Below are positions 52,566 through 64,000 of a stretch of DNA of 64,000 bases, in pieces (the first letter of the stretch is position 1; each line of letters starts with the position of its first letter). The DNA comes from Pyropia yezoensis. Taxonomy: Eukaryota > Rhodophyta > Bangiophyceae > Bangiales > Bangiaceae. Both the position numbers and the translations under genes were made by a program. Below the pieces are notes generated by a model. That model did no database searches, was not told the DNA's origin, and was given only the letters and a program-made list of their open reading frames with translations. Location of the stretch: assembly GCA_009829735.1 (NCBI GenBank), contig CM020620.1, positions 22,914,020 to 22,978,019 of the forward strand. The letters run 5' to 3'.

Positions 52566-54089
52566 GGACGGCCGCAGTAAGTCAGGCGTTTGTAGATACG
52601 ACAAGACAAGAACCATCCAAGTGTATTGACACCCTTGAGCACGACTGACTGTATCCATACAAAACGGCCGAAACGAAAATAAATCACAGTGGAACGTATC
52701 GAGGCTGCCATTCCCGATGAGCAGTGCGCATGCTGAATGCACAGATATATTTTTTTTTAGGTCTGTAGACGCCTTCACGAAGTTATTGTAAACATGCATG
52801 AGACCCTCGAAGATCTGAGGCGAGCGTACGACAGATACTGTTAGATGTCCACTATTTACCGAAGAATGCATACGCCCTGTAAACCAAGATCCGTCATTTG
52901 TATCGAAAACACCCTTGTTTTGTTACCCTTACGATAACGGTGGCCAAATACCCTTGAGCACCCCTAACGTAGTTGTCTTTGTGAGCGCAAAGAACGATAG
53001 ATCAAGTGGTGTGACCGTCCGGTGACTTGGTCCGAAAAGCGCGGCTCTGCTCGTGGACACTGACTCCAACACAAGAGCGAAGGTGCTTTTCTGACTCACG
53101 CATTGTATACCGACATGAGGTTGGCAATACGTTTGACAGCGGTTTCAAGTCTGAGGCTGTCTTCTCTATCTTTCAGGGTTGCACGGGGGGTGATTCGGGT
53201 TCGGGTTTGGGTTTTGAACTAGGGTCGAATTACAGCAATCCCATGGGCAATCGACCCGAACGCGCTTGCGGATTAAACACGTGGCAACGAGTTTAACACG
53301 TGTGTGCAATTGTGACGGCGGACTGCCCTGGGCTGATGTGAGCAGCCTCATCGGGCCCGCACCAGCACCTGTCATTTGGGAGGTGGGGAGTCCCGTGGTC
53401 TAATCGCCGTCTACAGTGACGCTCAGGTTGCCGCGCGCCGTCTTGTCCCGCGCAGTGGGGTCTCAAGGGGGACCACCGATTTCTTGCATTCCGGGTGTTT
53501 TGCTCTTGCGCAGGATTTTGCAACCCCCTCTCAGTGCTTGAAGAACGTCGATTTTGAGGACTAAATTTGCTTTACGCTTCCAGATGCAAGTTGCACGAGC
53601 CCGCATGGATGGTGCTTGTCTGCGCCGGAAGTGCACGACCCTCAGCTTCCTTGTGGTATCGACAGAACAACTTGCGAGCTTGTGAAGCGCTCCCTGAAGA
53701 GGAAAAGGTAGAAGTTACATCTGGGATCTGTCCTGCACAGCAAGCACTGCACCCACAAGCAACGGACGATGCAGGTCTGTATCCCACTGCAGGGCGCCCC
53801 CAGAGCAGGAACAAAATTCTCCCGGCATTCCGTTTGGAACTGCGACCAGTCTTATGTTCTCAATCGTGACAGCGGAGTCATCCGGGCCGTTCTATTGGAC
53901 ACTAGCGGAGAAAGAGTAAGGATCAGTCACGGGAGATTTTTCGCTCGTGCCGAAGAAATCGGCCGACCTGGGCTGTCCTCTTGTTGTGCCTTGCAAGAAG
54001 TTGCGCTGCGCAGCAATCTCAGGAATCTTTCTTGCGCCCGCGATGCAAACTCAGCGTCGCTAAAAGCAAGGTCTCGGGCCAGGACCCCG
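52566..54089. other. No gene recognised
   Basis: Contains one copy of the GTCCGGTGACTT repeat (about 53010-53100) and a G/T-rich stretch with GGGTTCGGGTTTGGG (53190-53220). The ORFs are short and unrecognised. Confidence 0.4.
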
Positions 54090-54310
54090 CTTGCTCGTGG
54101 TCCTGGCTTAAGCACCACTGCGCCGGAGCTGCTTAACGGCCGCCGAGGCGGCGCCCTCGTGCCCTTCCTCCAGCTTCTGCTGCATCACCAACTTGATGTC
54201 ATTGCCGGCGAACTAGGGGTGCCTCACAATGTGCTCGTTCAGGTGGGTGGAGCTGCTACCCTGCTCCGCCCTGCACAATTTGCACGTAAAGCGCTCCGTG
54301 CTACCGACGC
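54090..54310 (-). pseudogene. Possible hAT-type BED zinc-finger remnant
   Basis: The minus strand reads TERFTCKLCRAEQGSSSTHL and then NEHIVRHP: C-x2-C, a spacer, then H-x4-H-x3-H, the layout of a BED finger such as begins many hAT transposases. A TAG follows at once (54211-54213), after which the same frame continues with a helical stretch (DIKLVMQQKLEEGHEG). No DDE core or hAT dimerisation region is seen nearby. This is a fragment of a plain DNA transposon at best, or a host BED-finger pseudogene. Confidence 0.35.
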
Positions 54311-57300
54311 GGGTCACGGCGCCAAGACGATGTCTACCATGGCTATGATCAGCAGGCTCGTGCGGCCCACAACTGGTGGCGCACAGGGCAAGATGCGCGA
54401 AGGTTCTGGGCGTCCAGTCCGCCGAGCATGGACCGTCGCATAGTGCGCTTGGCGCGCAGCGACGGCAGCGAGGCCAGCTCGGACGCAGCACTGTGAATTC
54501 TTGGCTGAGCAATCAGGACAATGCTGGGTATGACTGCAGCATTGCATGGACGTTAAATTTAAATTAATTCAAGTCCATCCGAACTCGGTTCGTGTTTGGA
54601 AGTGCAATTACACACTAATATCCAAACGCATCAGAGGTTCGTGTGCAATCATGCAATGCTGCCATCTTTTATCTACGTTCTCCATCTTGGGTCGGCCAAA
54701 TTTTCCCACTACGTTAACTACTCTTTGTATGTTGGTACATTGAACAGTAGTTGAATGTGCAACTTTAAAACGTTTCTAAGGGGGAGCCCGCCTCTCGTTG
54801 AAACCACGAAACGCAGCCCTGGTTCAAACCGCGCTTTACTGCAGCACGCACCATGTTTGAGGTATGTCTAATACGTTGGTGTATGTTTTCATCCCTGATC
54901 CTGCAATGTGCTTCCCTCATCTAGACATCCGTTTTGGGTTCGCACATACTGTTGACTACGTTAACGGCATTGTGATTGTGTGCTCAATCCACTGCAGTTG
55001 CGTGCAGAGGGAGCTCTTCTCTCATCGTAAGCTCATAATCTGCGACTGGACCAGCCCGTGCCTCACTGGAACACGCAATCTGCATGAACTAAGTATACTT
55101 CGTTTGCGTAAGGTTCAATTGCTATGGCTGCATTGTGCTTCGCTCACTTTAGTTTGCTATCGTGGGGTATCCCACTTTGTTGAGGAAGTGAAGAGTGTGG
55201 TGAGACTATCCGGTGAGTTTCGCAGGGGTGATTGACTCTAGTCCTGATGTCCAGCTTCAACAAGTGATTAAGGAAGCTCCTCAGAGCCACGCGTCCTGCA
55301 CGTGATGTGTGTGATACAGTTGCAAATGGTTTAAAGCATGCAATTGCTCGAATGGCTGTGCAGGCTCTTTTGGCAGGAATGTCAAAGTGCAACACTTGTT
55401 CCTGGTCTTCTGTAAGTGCATTAACTTTTTGCATTCTTTGTTTTTTCATTATTTAGCGACACATGCATATTTTTCGAATTTAAGGCCACGATTTTGTTTC
55501 ATGAAGAATCTGCGTACAGTACAGCACTTTCTGTGGCAATACTGGCAATGGTCATGTCGCGACCGTGCGCCGGCCACGGGGCGGGCAGTGGTGCCGTCCC
55601 TTTCAGCCGGTAAACACGAAGCACCATCCGCGCCTTCCTGCCAGGGTTGCAACATTTCAGTAAAAACAACCTGCGAGGCTTTAAGAGTGCACGTCCGCCA
55701 AAAATTATACATGCCGAGAATGACCTGGAAGACCTCCCCCCCCCGCATGCTTTGCCATTCACGGGCCAGGTGAAACTCGGCTTTGATCGTCAGACTGCGT
55801 CGCAGTCTCGATGCCAGCCGAGAGAGAACTTTTCAGAAACTATAGCTCCTCGAGCATTAAGCTACCGGGGCATGTTCTAATACCGGCTTGGACGGGGAGG
55901 GGGTTCGAATCGGGCTGGCTGGGCCCAACATGGGGACTCATTCTCTTCAGGAACATTTGCGGCTCCTGGGCTCACTTCGAGGGTGTTTTCTGTCAGGGAA
56001 AAGCTGGGGGGCCTGGTGGCTCGCAGGGGTGCTTCTGGTTAGTGTAACAGAGAGCGGTGGACCTTGTAGTTGTTTTAAGGTATAGGCGTCTAGCACCCAG
56101 ATAAAAAGAGAACCTTACCGTGGAGAAACATAGGGAGACCGGTGAGATACGGAGCCCCCAACCGTCTGGCAGTCTAAGACGTGACGAGCACGCACTAGAG
56201 CGGCAGTATTCACTCACACACAAGTTTGCCTTCACGAAGGAGACAAGTAACGAGCACCCCCATGCGCACATATACCCCCCTCACCCCGCACACAGCCACC
56301 CTACACCCCGGGCCACGTGCGGGCCAATCATATTCCAGGCCAGCGGTGCAAACAGGAATCTCTCCGCACTCCTCCCACGGATCATCCCAGCCAGCGGGGC
56401 ACTGGCCCCAAAGCAGAAATTCAAAATAAAGTAGCCCCCCCTTGGGGGTAAAACCCATACAACTGGATTGGGCTTACGCCCACCCAAATCCAGTATCTCG
56501 GGGAGATACCGGTGCTGGTTTCGGGTCACCCCATTCCCGGATAAGCCGAAGGATCCCGGCGGGACCCGCCGACTGGGGGCCATGCGGATAGCCGCGTGGC
56601 CACCCAGTGAGGGCTCCACGTGTGCGTGCCTTTGCACCGGTGCCACGGTATGCCACCGTATCGCCTGGGCAGTGCCCCGGCGCGAGTGGTGGGGGATCCC
56701 TTGGATCCCCATAGACCTCACGGGTTTGTCCGCTGATGGCCTCTCTCAAAGTCTTGCTTCGACGGGCAGGCCCGCAGGTCCACTGGACGACCGCTGTAGG
56801 AGCATGATCCCATCACGAACGGGGACAGCATCAGGACCAGGCGTGGTCCGCTACAGGGGCACTTGGCTCGGCCTCTCATTGGACAACTACTCGAACGCGA
56901 AATGAAACAATAGTTTGATGTCCTTCGGAGACCCGCCCACGCGCACGTACACTTTTCGGCGGACCTGACAATATCACTACAAGTATAACTCGTCTCAGTT
57001 GATAATTATAGAAACCAGATCCGTGCGACGTGGTCGCGCAGTAGCCCAGGAGATGCGCTCAAAGCGCAGTACGGCGATTAAGCCTGAACAGCTGGAACCA
57101 CATGCCAGCCCAGGTGGTCATGGTATCTGTGAGTTCCAGGCGTAGCACGGCGCCGCGAAGTCCCTGGCGCATCATGTGTGTATCACCTCTGCTGTTAGGC
57201 CCACCACTCCCTGCTTTTTTGTTGAAGGAGCAGCAAGTAATGTACGGCTCCTGGACAAGCGGGTAGTGCTCGTCGCGTATCAGCCCTGCTGCCAAACCAT

Positions 57301-58323
57301 CGCCCTCTCGAAGGTGCTGCTCGCATATTTCCCCAGTAGATACGTTGTTATGTTGCTCAGAATTATGGAAGCGCCTCCGACGGTTCAAGTTATGACGGTG
57401 TTATTGTCACCCTCGCAAGCTTGCTCCCAGCGCAGTGCGCCTGCGTGCCTCCGCTGCCACCCCTTGCGATGTGGAAGGCCGCCCAGCTTCACCTGGGATC
57501 CCTCGCAGTAGCTTCTGGCCTAACGCTCCCCCGCCCGGAGGGGGCAGAGGGCACGCTGCCGCCCCAGCCCCAGAGGACGGTGGGAACGTTGCAGGCGACC
57601 TCAACGATCTGATCTCCGTGGTGTCGACGGGCGTCAGAGCGCTCTTAAAGAAAGGATCTTGCGGCGAGTGTACTCTTCGCAACTACCCACGCAAGCCAGA
57701 GTTGCCAGCCGTAGTCACGGCGGCGGTGGAGCTTGTAGCGTTATTGGCCCTTACAGACCCGACAACCACACACAAACAGGAAATCACAGACAGGCCAGGA
57801 AGGAACAGGTAAGAGCCCAAGCGTAGTCCGCTCGCCCACCCCGTGAGAGGTAAAGGTAACGAGGACACAAGCCCGAGGAAGAAAGAACCCAAAGCACTGT
57901 TGATTTTACAAGATGGCCTCGGGGAGACCCCGGAGCTACCCTCAAGAACCTCCCCCCTGTGCCAAATTCGGTAATGCGTACCCTGTGCACGGTCTGGGCC
58001 GCGGCGTATGCCCTGTGAAGATCCATGTGCTTTGATCGCACCATGGGTGGCGGTGGTGGCAGGTCCTGGGACCTGGACTAATAAGTCTAGGAGAACGACG
58101 CATTTGTGGAACACAAGTACATGATTCTAAGTGTATTATCGAGATTTCCATCGCAATCGTGCGCCAACCCTGACGGAGGAGGGGCTCTGCGGCCACGCAC
58201 GTGCGACGACGTCACTGCCACTGCACCGCGTCATCTCTTCGCGACCCAGACACACCACCCACCGACAGCCTCACCGTCGTCGCCCCATCCTGCTCCCCCC
58301 GTGTCGCGCCTCCCCGTGCGATT
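54311..58323. other. Repeat-rich DNA, no clear gene
   Basis: Holds further copies of the degenerate repeats (about 54655-54760, 54900-54990, 55500-55680 and 56960-57070) and a GTAGCCCCCCCTTGGGGG stretch near 56430 that resembles inverted LTR sequence of the B type. A 125-aa plus-strand ORF (57435-57812) has ordinary-looking composition (for example DLNDLISVVSTGVRALLKK) but no recognised domain. Nothing else can be supported. Confidence 0.4.
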
Positions 58324-58574
58324 TTAGCAATATGGTTGGCCGTATTGTAACCCTATTATTAGGAGGGCTACTTCTAACCCTTAACTTTCAATTTGAGAGT
58401 CCGTACTGGTCACGGTATCTATAAGTTACGTATGACCAGAGGGACTTGCATCTTGGGGTGGAGGGTAGTTAGAAATGTCTCCGAGGGTTTATAACGAGGG
58501 GCCGGCGGCGAATCCACCGCCGGCCAAGGTAGAACAACCGTGGTGATTGTTACGTCGGTTGACTGATTTTGACT

Positions 58575-60758
58575 ATGTCTATCCAAGAGACGGGGAACGT
58601 TCAAGATGACGGATCGGCGTCGACGCCAACTCCGGAGGTGACTACGGGAACCGGGATCAGGAACCCGATCGACAACATTGAAACGCCACTGCTTTCCGGT
58701 GCCGGATCGACGTTTGGCACGGCTCGGACGGCAGGAGGCGGGGGTCCGCCTCAACTGTCATCGACCGACCTCACTCCGCCGCCTCCTTCACCAGGGGATT
58801 CCCTGATGGCATCATTGGCCCGCATCGAGGCCCGGTCTTCCGGGCTCGACGCCCGTCAGGATCGGACGGAGGACGCAATGGCAGTGTTGATGTCAACACG
58901 CCACACGACGGGACCCCGACGTGTTCCTCCCACACCGGTACGGCTCGAACCGGCCGGACTACTTTCGGAGTCCACCAGGGTCAACCCCGGTGTTGCTACT
59001 CCTGGACAACTTCCGGACACAATGGGGTATGGATCCGACTCGTCGGCAGAGTTGGAACGGAGTCACACGGAGCGCTACGCTCGGAGCACCCGAAGCGGAC
59101 TCCGCGGACACGACCCGGCGGATACTTACGCCGGTGGAGAGTCGGTTATTGGGGGAGGGGGTCCCCTCTCACAGTACCCCCACGACGAAGGAGGCCAGGC
59201 AACTCGGGTTCCCGAGGTGCCGACGCCTGAAGTACCATCTTCAGTGGTGGAAGCTATGACCGCGCAGGTAACTGCGAGCCTACTGAAACGGACGGAGTCC
59301 GATGAGTTTGCTCACCAACTGGCTAAGCGACTGGATACCCAGGACGCTGACACGGAGATCGTTAACGAGGTCTTTCGGTCGGTTCTTACTCCGGAACGTT
59401 ATCGTTTGGAGGACCGATCTACCACCGTATCGGAATCGATGCGTAATACGTCGCACCGAGCGATTCGCTCTATGCAGACCCTTATGAAGGAAGTCCCTAT
59501 GTTCGGGGGCCCCAACGGACGCCCGTTGGCAGTCATCGGCTTCTTGACTAGCTTCAAGGCAGCCGCGGACAAGGCGCTCGTCAACGAGGGGCTGGCCCTG
59601 GAGATCCTCCCGTTCTTTGTTGATGAACGGGTGCGAGGCATTCTTCGCCAGGCATCCCCGATGCCGGGAATGAGGGTCGCGGCCACCCCCATGGATTACC
59701 GTGGGATTCTCAAGGAGCTGCTGAGCAGTTACCTCAGTGAGGACAAGTGCGAGGACCACTACCGGGCCCTGCGCACTGCCACCGCCCAGAGCTGGTAGGA
59801 TGAAGAGATGTTTGGACGCCGGATCCAAGAGCTCGACTACGAGCTGGGGAAGCTCCTCGGTGAAGGGGAACTACGGGCCATCCTGTTCGCAGGAGTACCC
59901 AACTACGTGCGGATATCCGCACGGGGAGCCAATACGGCCCGGACGAACTTCAGTCGACTGATGCTTATGTGCAAGTCCCTAGGGGACGCCTACCGGGTTC
60001 TACACCCGGAATGTGCCTTGGCCCCAAAGCCCAAGGGTGAGGGAGGCAAGCCCAGTCTTACCCCGGTACCGAGGCAAGAGAAGGTGGAACGTAAGGCCGC
60101 ACCAGTACTGGTGGCGACCGACCATACCCCTACGGGTGAGGATGAACCTCTAGTTGACCAACAGGGCCACCTGTTGCTACCGGCGACGCCGGTGATTGGT
60201 GAGCACGGTACGGTAGCGTACATTGCTCCGGCGGGGACCCAGTTCGAGGTCAGCGAGGGCACAGGACGTCGCGTCCCGTACGTACGGACTACGGGGTACT
60301 CCCCGGTGACGGGTAACCCTCACCAACCCTTGCCAACATGGGCGGTGCGCACGGAGGCACCCCCGCAGATTGCGGGCCGACCCAACCGGTTGGGGGAGTC
60401 CATGTTCCGGTTGACCCAAGGACCCAAGGCCTACCAGGGAGCAGGCACTCGGGCGCTCGAGGGAGGCAACCGCAGCTACGGGGCTACCCCGATGCGAACT
60501 CAAGGGGGGACCGGCACGTCCGGATGTATGTTGTGTGGGGATCCCCAACACTGGGTGTCTTCCTGCCCACTCATCCCCGAGGAGTCTCGGCGGGCAGCGG
60601 CGCAACGCAAGGCATCCACCGGGGGGTATCCCGCCCGAGCACCCGGACCCGCACCGGGTAGGCAGCCAGCTCCAGGTGGAGTACTGGCCGTCGAGGGGGC
60701 ACCTCCTCAGCCGGATGTCCCGGCGGACAGCACCCTACCAAGGGCGGGAAACGAGTAA
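58575..60758 (+). pseudogene. gag region of element F
   Basis: Matches B gag from start to finish, including the conserved HRAIRSMQTLMK block, the zinc knuckle CMLCGDPQHWVSSC and the GNE terminus. Broken at least once. Confidence 0.85.
60746..60752 (+). other. Candidate -1 frameshift site, gag-pol of element F
   Basis: GGGAAAC in the same frame context as in B (gcG GGA AAC GAG TAA). It is conserved although the copy is decaying. Confidence 0.6.
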
Positions 60759-63700
60759 GAGGAAGGATGACCGGGGGGCGCTGGGGTTACCCAAGCAAGC
60801 CACCCCGGAGTACCGCGGGGAAAGCCCCACGGAGAGCGCGGTTGAGCCGACGCCGCATCAACCCCCGGGTACACCTTCCGGCCCCGACGACACGGCGTCA
60901 GGGGATTGATGACCAACCTCCAAGGTTGGGAGGAGAGGACGGGAAGCCCCGTCACGTTGAACCAGACAAGGGCCCTGTTCAGGATGCCCGAGCTACACCG
61001 GATATCGGTGTAGGACATGTGTTGTTTACCTTGGAGAACTTCAAGGTATCAGCCACACTGGGGGTTGACCCCCAGTCGACACGATCGTACTACCCTGTAC
61101 TGGATACAGGGGCTGGACCCAACCTTATCCGGAAGGATACCCTCCCGGACAAGTGGCTTCCACGAATCAGAGTGACTCGGGGACCCACCATCAAGGACGC
61201 GAATGGTCGACTCATTCGTACGACCGCAGCGATGTCGCCGCAGGTTACCATCGGGGATCTCACCACGGAAGTTGACTTCCTGGTATGTGAAACGCTATCG
61301 GTGCCCTGCATACTGGGGTGCACCTTCATCAACGTTCACGTTGATGCAATCCGGCCAGGCCGGAGGACCGTCGAGCTTCAAGAAGCCGACGGGACGAAGC
61401 GAGGACACACGGCTATCGTCAGGGACCTGACGCTACAAGGAAGCCACGTTAACGTGGCTGAGGTGTACGCAAGCGTCGAGCCGAAGACACTTCGGTTGGC
61501 CAAGCGAACTCGCTTTGAGCCGTTGTCAGAGACAGTCCTCCCGGTTAACTGCGACCTCGCAGGCATCTGCAGAGTCCGGTCCAACCTGCGGACGTAAAAG
61601 CGCAATGGGTTGACCATGGCCAACGGTCTCATTGACCTCCCAGCAGGAGGGTCGTCCCTCCTAGTGATGGCGAACTATCGACGTAAGGCAGTCACCCTCC
61701 CGAAGGGAACTATCCTCGGGATGGCCGAGCTCTACGGAGGAGATATCCTTACCCCTGACAAGGAAGGTCAAGTGGAACCACTTGAGGTGCTGGCGGTCGC
61801 CGAGACCGCCGAGCGACAGCAACCCGATGACGGGAAGCCTAACCCATCGGCGGCTCCGGCGGACATGCCGCCAAAGGACCAAGAAGCACTGAAGGCCCTG
61901 GCCGAGGCTGACCTCGACCACCTTCCCCCTTCGGTAGCCGAAGGGGTACGACGGATGCTAAGAAAGCATGACGTCATGTGGACAGGCGGGGCCTTGGGTA
62001 CCATTGGGGCAACCCAACATCGTATAGACCTGGTACCAGGCGCACGACCCGCCCGGTCACAACCGCACCGAGCGGGACCTATGCAACGAGAGATCGTTGA
62101 TGGAGAAGTGAAGAGGATGAGCGAAGCGAAGGTGATACGACCTTCGATGTCGGAGTGGGGTGCCCCAGTCGTTATCGTACCGAAGACGGATCAAACCCCT
62201 CGGTTTTGCATCGATTATCGACGCCTCAACTTGGTTACCAAGATAGACTCATACCCTTTACCAAGGATGGATGAATGCATCGACTCCCTGGGGGAAGCTA
62301 CGGTGTTTACCACCATCGATTGCAATGCCGGGTACTGGCAGATCCCAGTCGCGGAAGAGGATATCCCCAAGACGGCGTTCGTCTGTCACAGTGGAGTGTA
62401 CGAGTTCCTAAGGATGCCCTTCGGATTGTCCAACGCCCCCGCTACATTCCAGCGGGCTATCGACATTATACTGTCGGGGGTGAAGTGGCGTAACTGCCTA
62501 GTGTACCTCGATGACGTCATCGTCTTCTCGCGTAACATGGATGACCATGTGCAACATGTTGACGAGGTACTCACCCTCTTGCGTAACGCCGGGGTAACCC
62601 TGCGTCTGAAGAAGTGCGCCTTCTTCCAACAGACGGTCGAGTATCTGGGCCACCAGATAACCCCTGGTAAACTAGGGGTACTCGAAGCCAATACCCGGGC
62701 ACTCCGGGATGCCCGGTTCCCTAACACCCAGACGCAGCTCAAGAGCTTCCTGGGAATGTGCAACGTATACCGACGGTTCGTCAAGGACTTCGCTCGGATA
62801 GCTAAACCGTTAACGGTTCTTACGGGCAGTACCTTGCCCAAGGTACTCCAACCCCGTTCGCCTAGTGAAGAAAAGGCATTCGAGTCGCTGAAGCGAGCCC
62901 TACTATCCCCACCCGTCCTTGCGTTCCCGCACAGACGGGGTACCTTCGTCATCGATGTCGATGCATGCGATACAAAAGTGGGATGCACCCTGGTACAGGG
63001 AGAGACGTTGATCGGTTCCGATGACGTTATCCAGGACCTACGTCCGGTAGGGTAATTCAGCCGGACACTCAACCCGGCTGAGCGTAACTATAGTGCCACC
63101 GAGCGTGAGTGCCTCGGGGTCATATGGGCAGTGCAACTGCTCCGTCCATACCTGGAGGGCTCCAGGTTCATCGTGAGGTCCGACCACGAACCCCTACGAT
63201 GGCTCCTCAACCTTGGTGACAAGGATTCCGATAGCTATGGGAGGCTAGCCCGGTGGAGGCTGAAGATGGCCGAGCACGACTACCGTACCGTATATAAGGC
63301 TGGGTCAACCCACCATCTCGGAGACGCATTGTCTCGACTCGACACCCCGAGCGGGGATACCCGCCCGGTGGACGAGGACATCCCGGTTGTACCGGTTTGC
63401 ATGGTGGGTAATGCCACCCAAGGTATGGTTGACCATACCATGGCACACCGAGCATGCCCACTGACCCTCGCGGACTTCCGCGAGGCACAAGCCAATGACG
63501 AAGACTGTAGACGTCATCGCGCTAACCTCCTGGCCGGCACGGCCGGCATCTTCTCCGAGAATGAAGACGGACTCATATACCGGCGGGCACCCGCCGATGG
63601 ACGACATCAAGTCGTGGTTCCCGTGTCCTTACGGCAAGCCGTCATGGAACGAGAACACGAGAACCCCACAGCCGGACACCCGGGGGGTTCACGTATGTTC

Positions 63701-64000
63701 GCAGCAATGCGAAGGTTCTTCCACTGGCCAGCAATGGCCGTCGACGTAATCGACCACGTAAGGGGATGCCACCCCTGTGCACGTAACCGCATGAGTCTAC
63801 ATAGGCAGGCGTCTGCCATGAAGCTATTCCCACCCGATGGGCCCAACGAGCAAGTCGCTATCGACATACTCGGGCCACTTCCGATAACGGAAGAAGGGAA
63901 CAGGTACATCCTGGTCATGTCTGACCGCTTCACTAAGCTGTCAAGAGCGGCAGCCATCCCGAATGATACGGCATACACGATCATGAACGCAGTGGTTGAC
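60753..64000 (+). pseudogene. pol region of element F
   Basis: Protease (DTGAG near 61105), reverse transcriptase (YLDD near 62505), RNase H, and integrase zinc finger and first part of the core; the window ends inside the integrase. Broken in about two places. Confidence 0.88.

Larger units (their letters stand above)
58324..64000 (+). mobile_element. Element F: B-family Gypsy chromovirus, cut by window end
   Basis: Same family and orientation as A and B. It shows part of a 5' LTR (from 58324), gag (58575-60758) with the same CCHC knuckle and GNE end, and pol through the integrase core at the window edge. Identity with B is high throughout but lower than that of A with B, and F carries many substitutions, so it is a separate older insertion. 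It looks broken in about four places. Confidence 0.93.

Noticed and set aside
53190-53225. Telomere-like GGGTTCGGGTTTGGG stretch
   Set aside because: Only two or three imperfect units, not a regular array. No evidence of an interstitial telomere.
54780-54850. GGTTCAAACC resembling a tRNA B box, possible SINE head
   Set aside because: No convincing A box at the right distance, no tRNA fold and no tail. Chance match.
56067-56470. Possible solo LTR ending near GTAGCCCCCC
   Set aside because: Only a short stretch resembles inverted B-type LTR sequence. No matching tips or target duplication were found.

Overview
The window is nuclear DNA from a GC-rich microbial eukaryote. The evidence is several Ty3/Gypsy chromoviruses, a KDZ/Zisupton-type DNA transposase, a dynein heavy-chain relic, a Crinkler/RHS-like NTPase-nuclease gene and CGG-rich host sequence. 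An alga is a reasonable guess, but the phylum cannot be fixed from this sequence. I saw no rRNA, tRNA or CRISPR array. Almost everything recognisable is mobile DNA.

1-18.6 kb is a nest of Gypsy elements. A 3' relic (A, 1-2956) runs into a 500-N gap. Element B (3588-14407) has two LTRs, a 5-bp duplication and a long pol, and sits inside the protease region of a second family on the other strand (D, 3457-3587 and 14408-17190). A gag fragment of the B family follows (17517-18343).

18.6-42.7 kb is the most interesting part. It looks like one 24-kb DNA transposon with 2.4-kb, more than 99% identical terminal inverted repeats and a candidate 8-bp target duplication. Two genes read inward from the repeats: an OTU-type cysteine protease on the left and a 1,185-aa KDZ/Zisupton-like transposase on the right. 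A third, unrecognised 400-aa ORF lies between them. A young Gypsy element (C, 24972-34131) has jumped into its middle, so the transposon itself is about 14.9 kb.

42.7-50.5 kb holds the intact 946-aa P-loop NTPase/PD-(D/E)xK-like gene, then extremely GC-rich DNA with degenerate tandem repeats of about 290 bp, a broken dynein motor fragment, and a 5' relic of a B-type element (E) that contains a TA-flanked MITE. 50.5-58.3 kb has lower GC and no clear gene. It holds degenerate interspersed repeats, a second MITE-like copy and a possible hAT BED-finger remnant. 58.3-64 kb is another B-family element (F), cut by the window end.

Three features recur across the Gypsy families. The same unusual primer-binding site follows the LTR. 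A GGGAAAC heptamer sits just before the gag stop, with pol in the -1 frame. Families B and C also carry a related antisense gene between pol and the 3' LTR.
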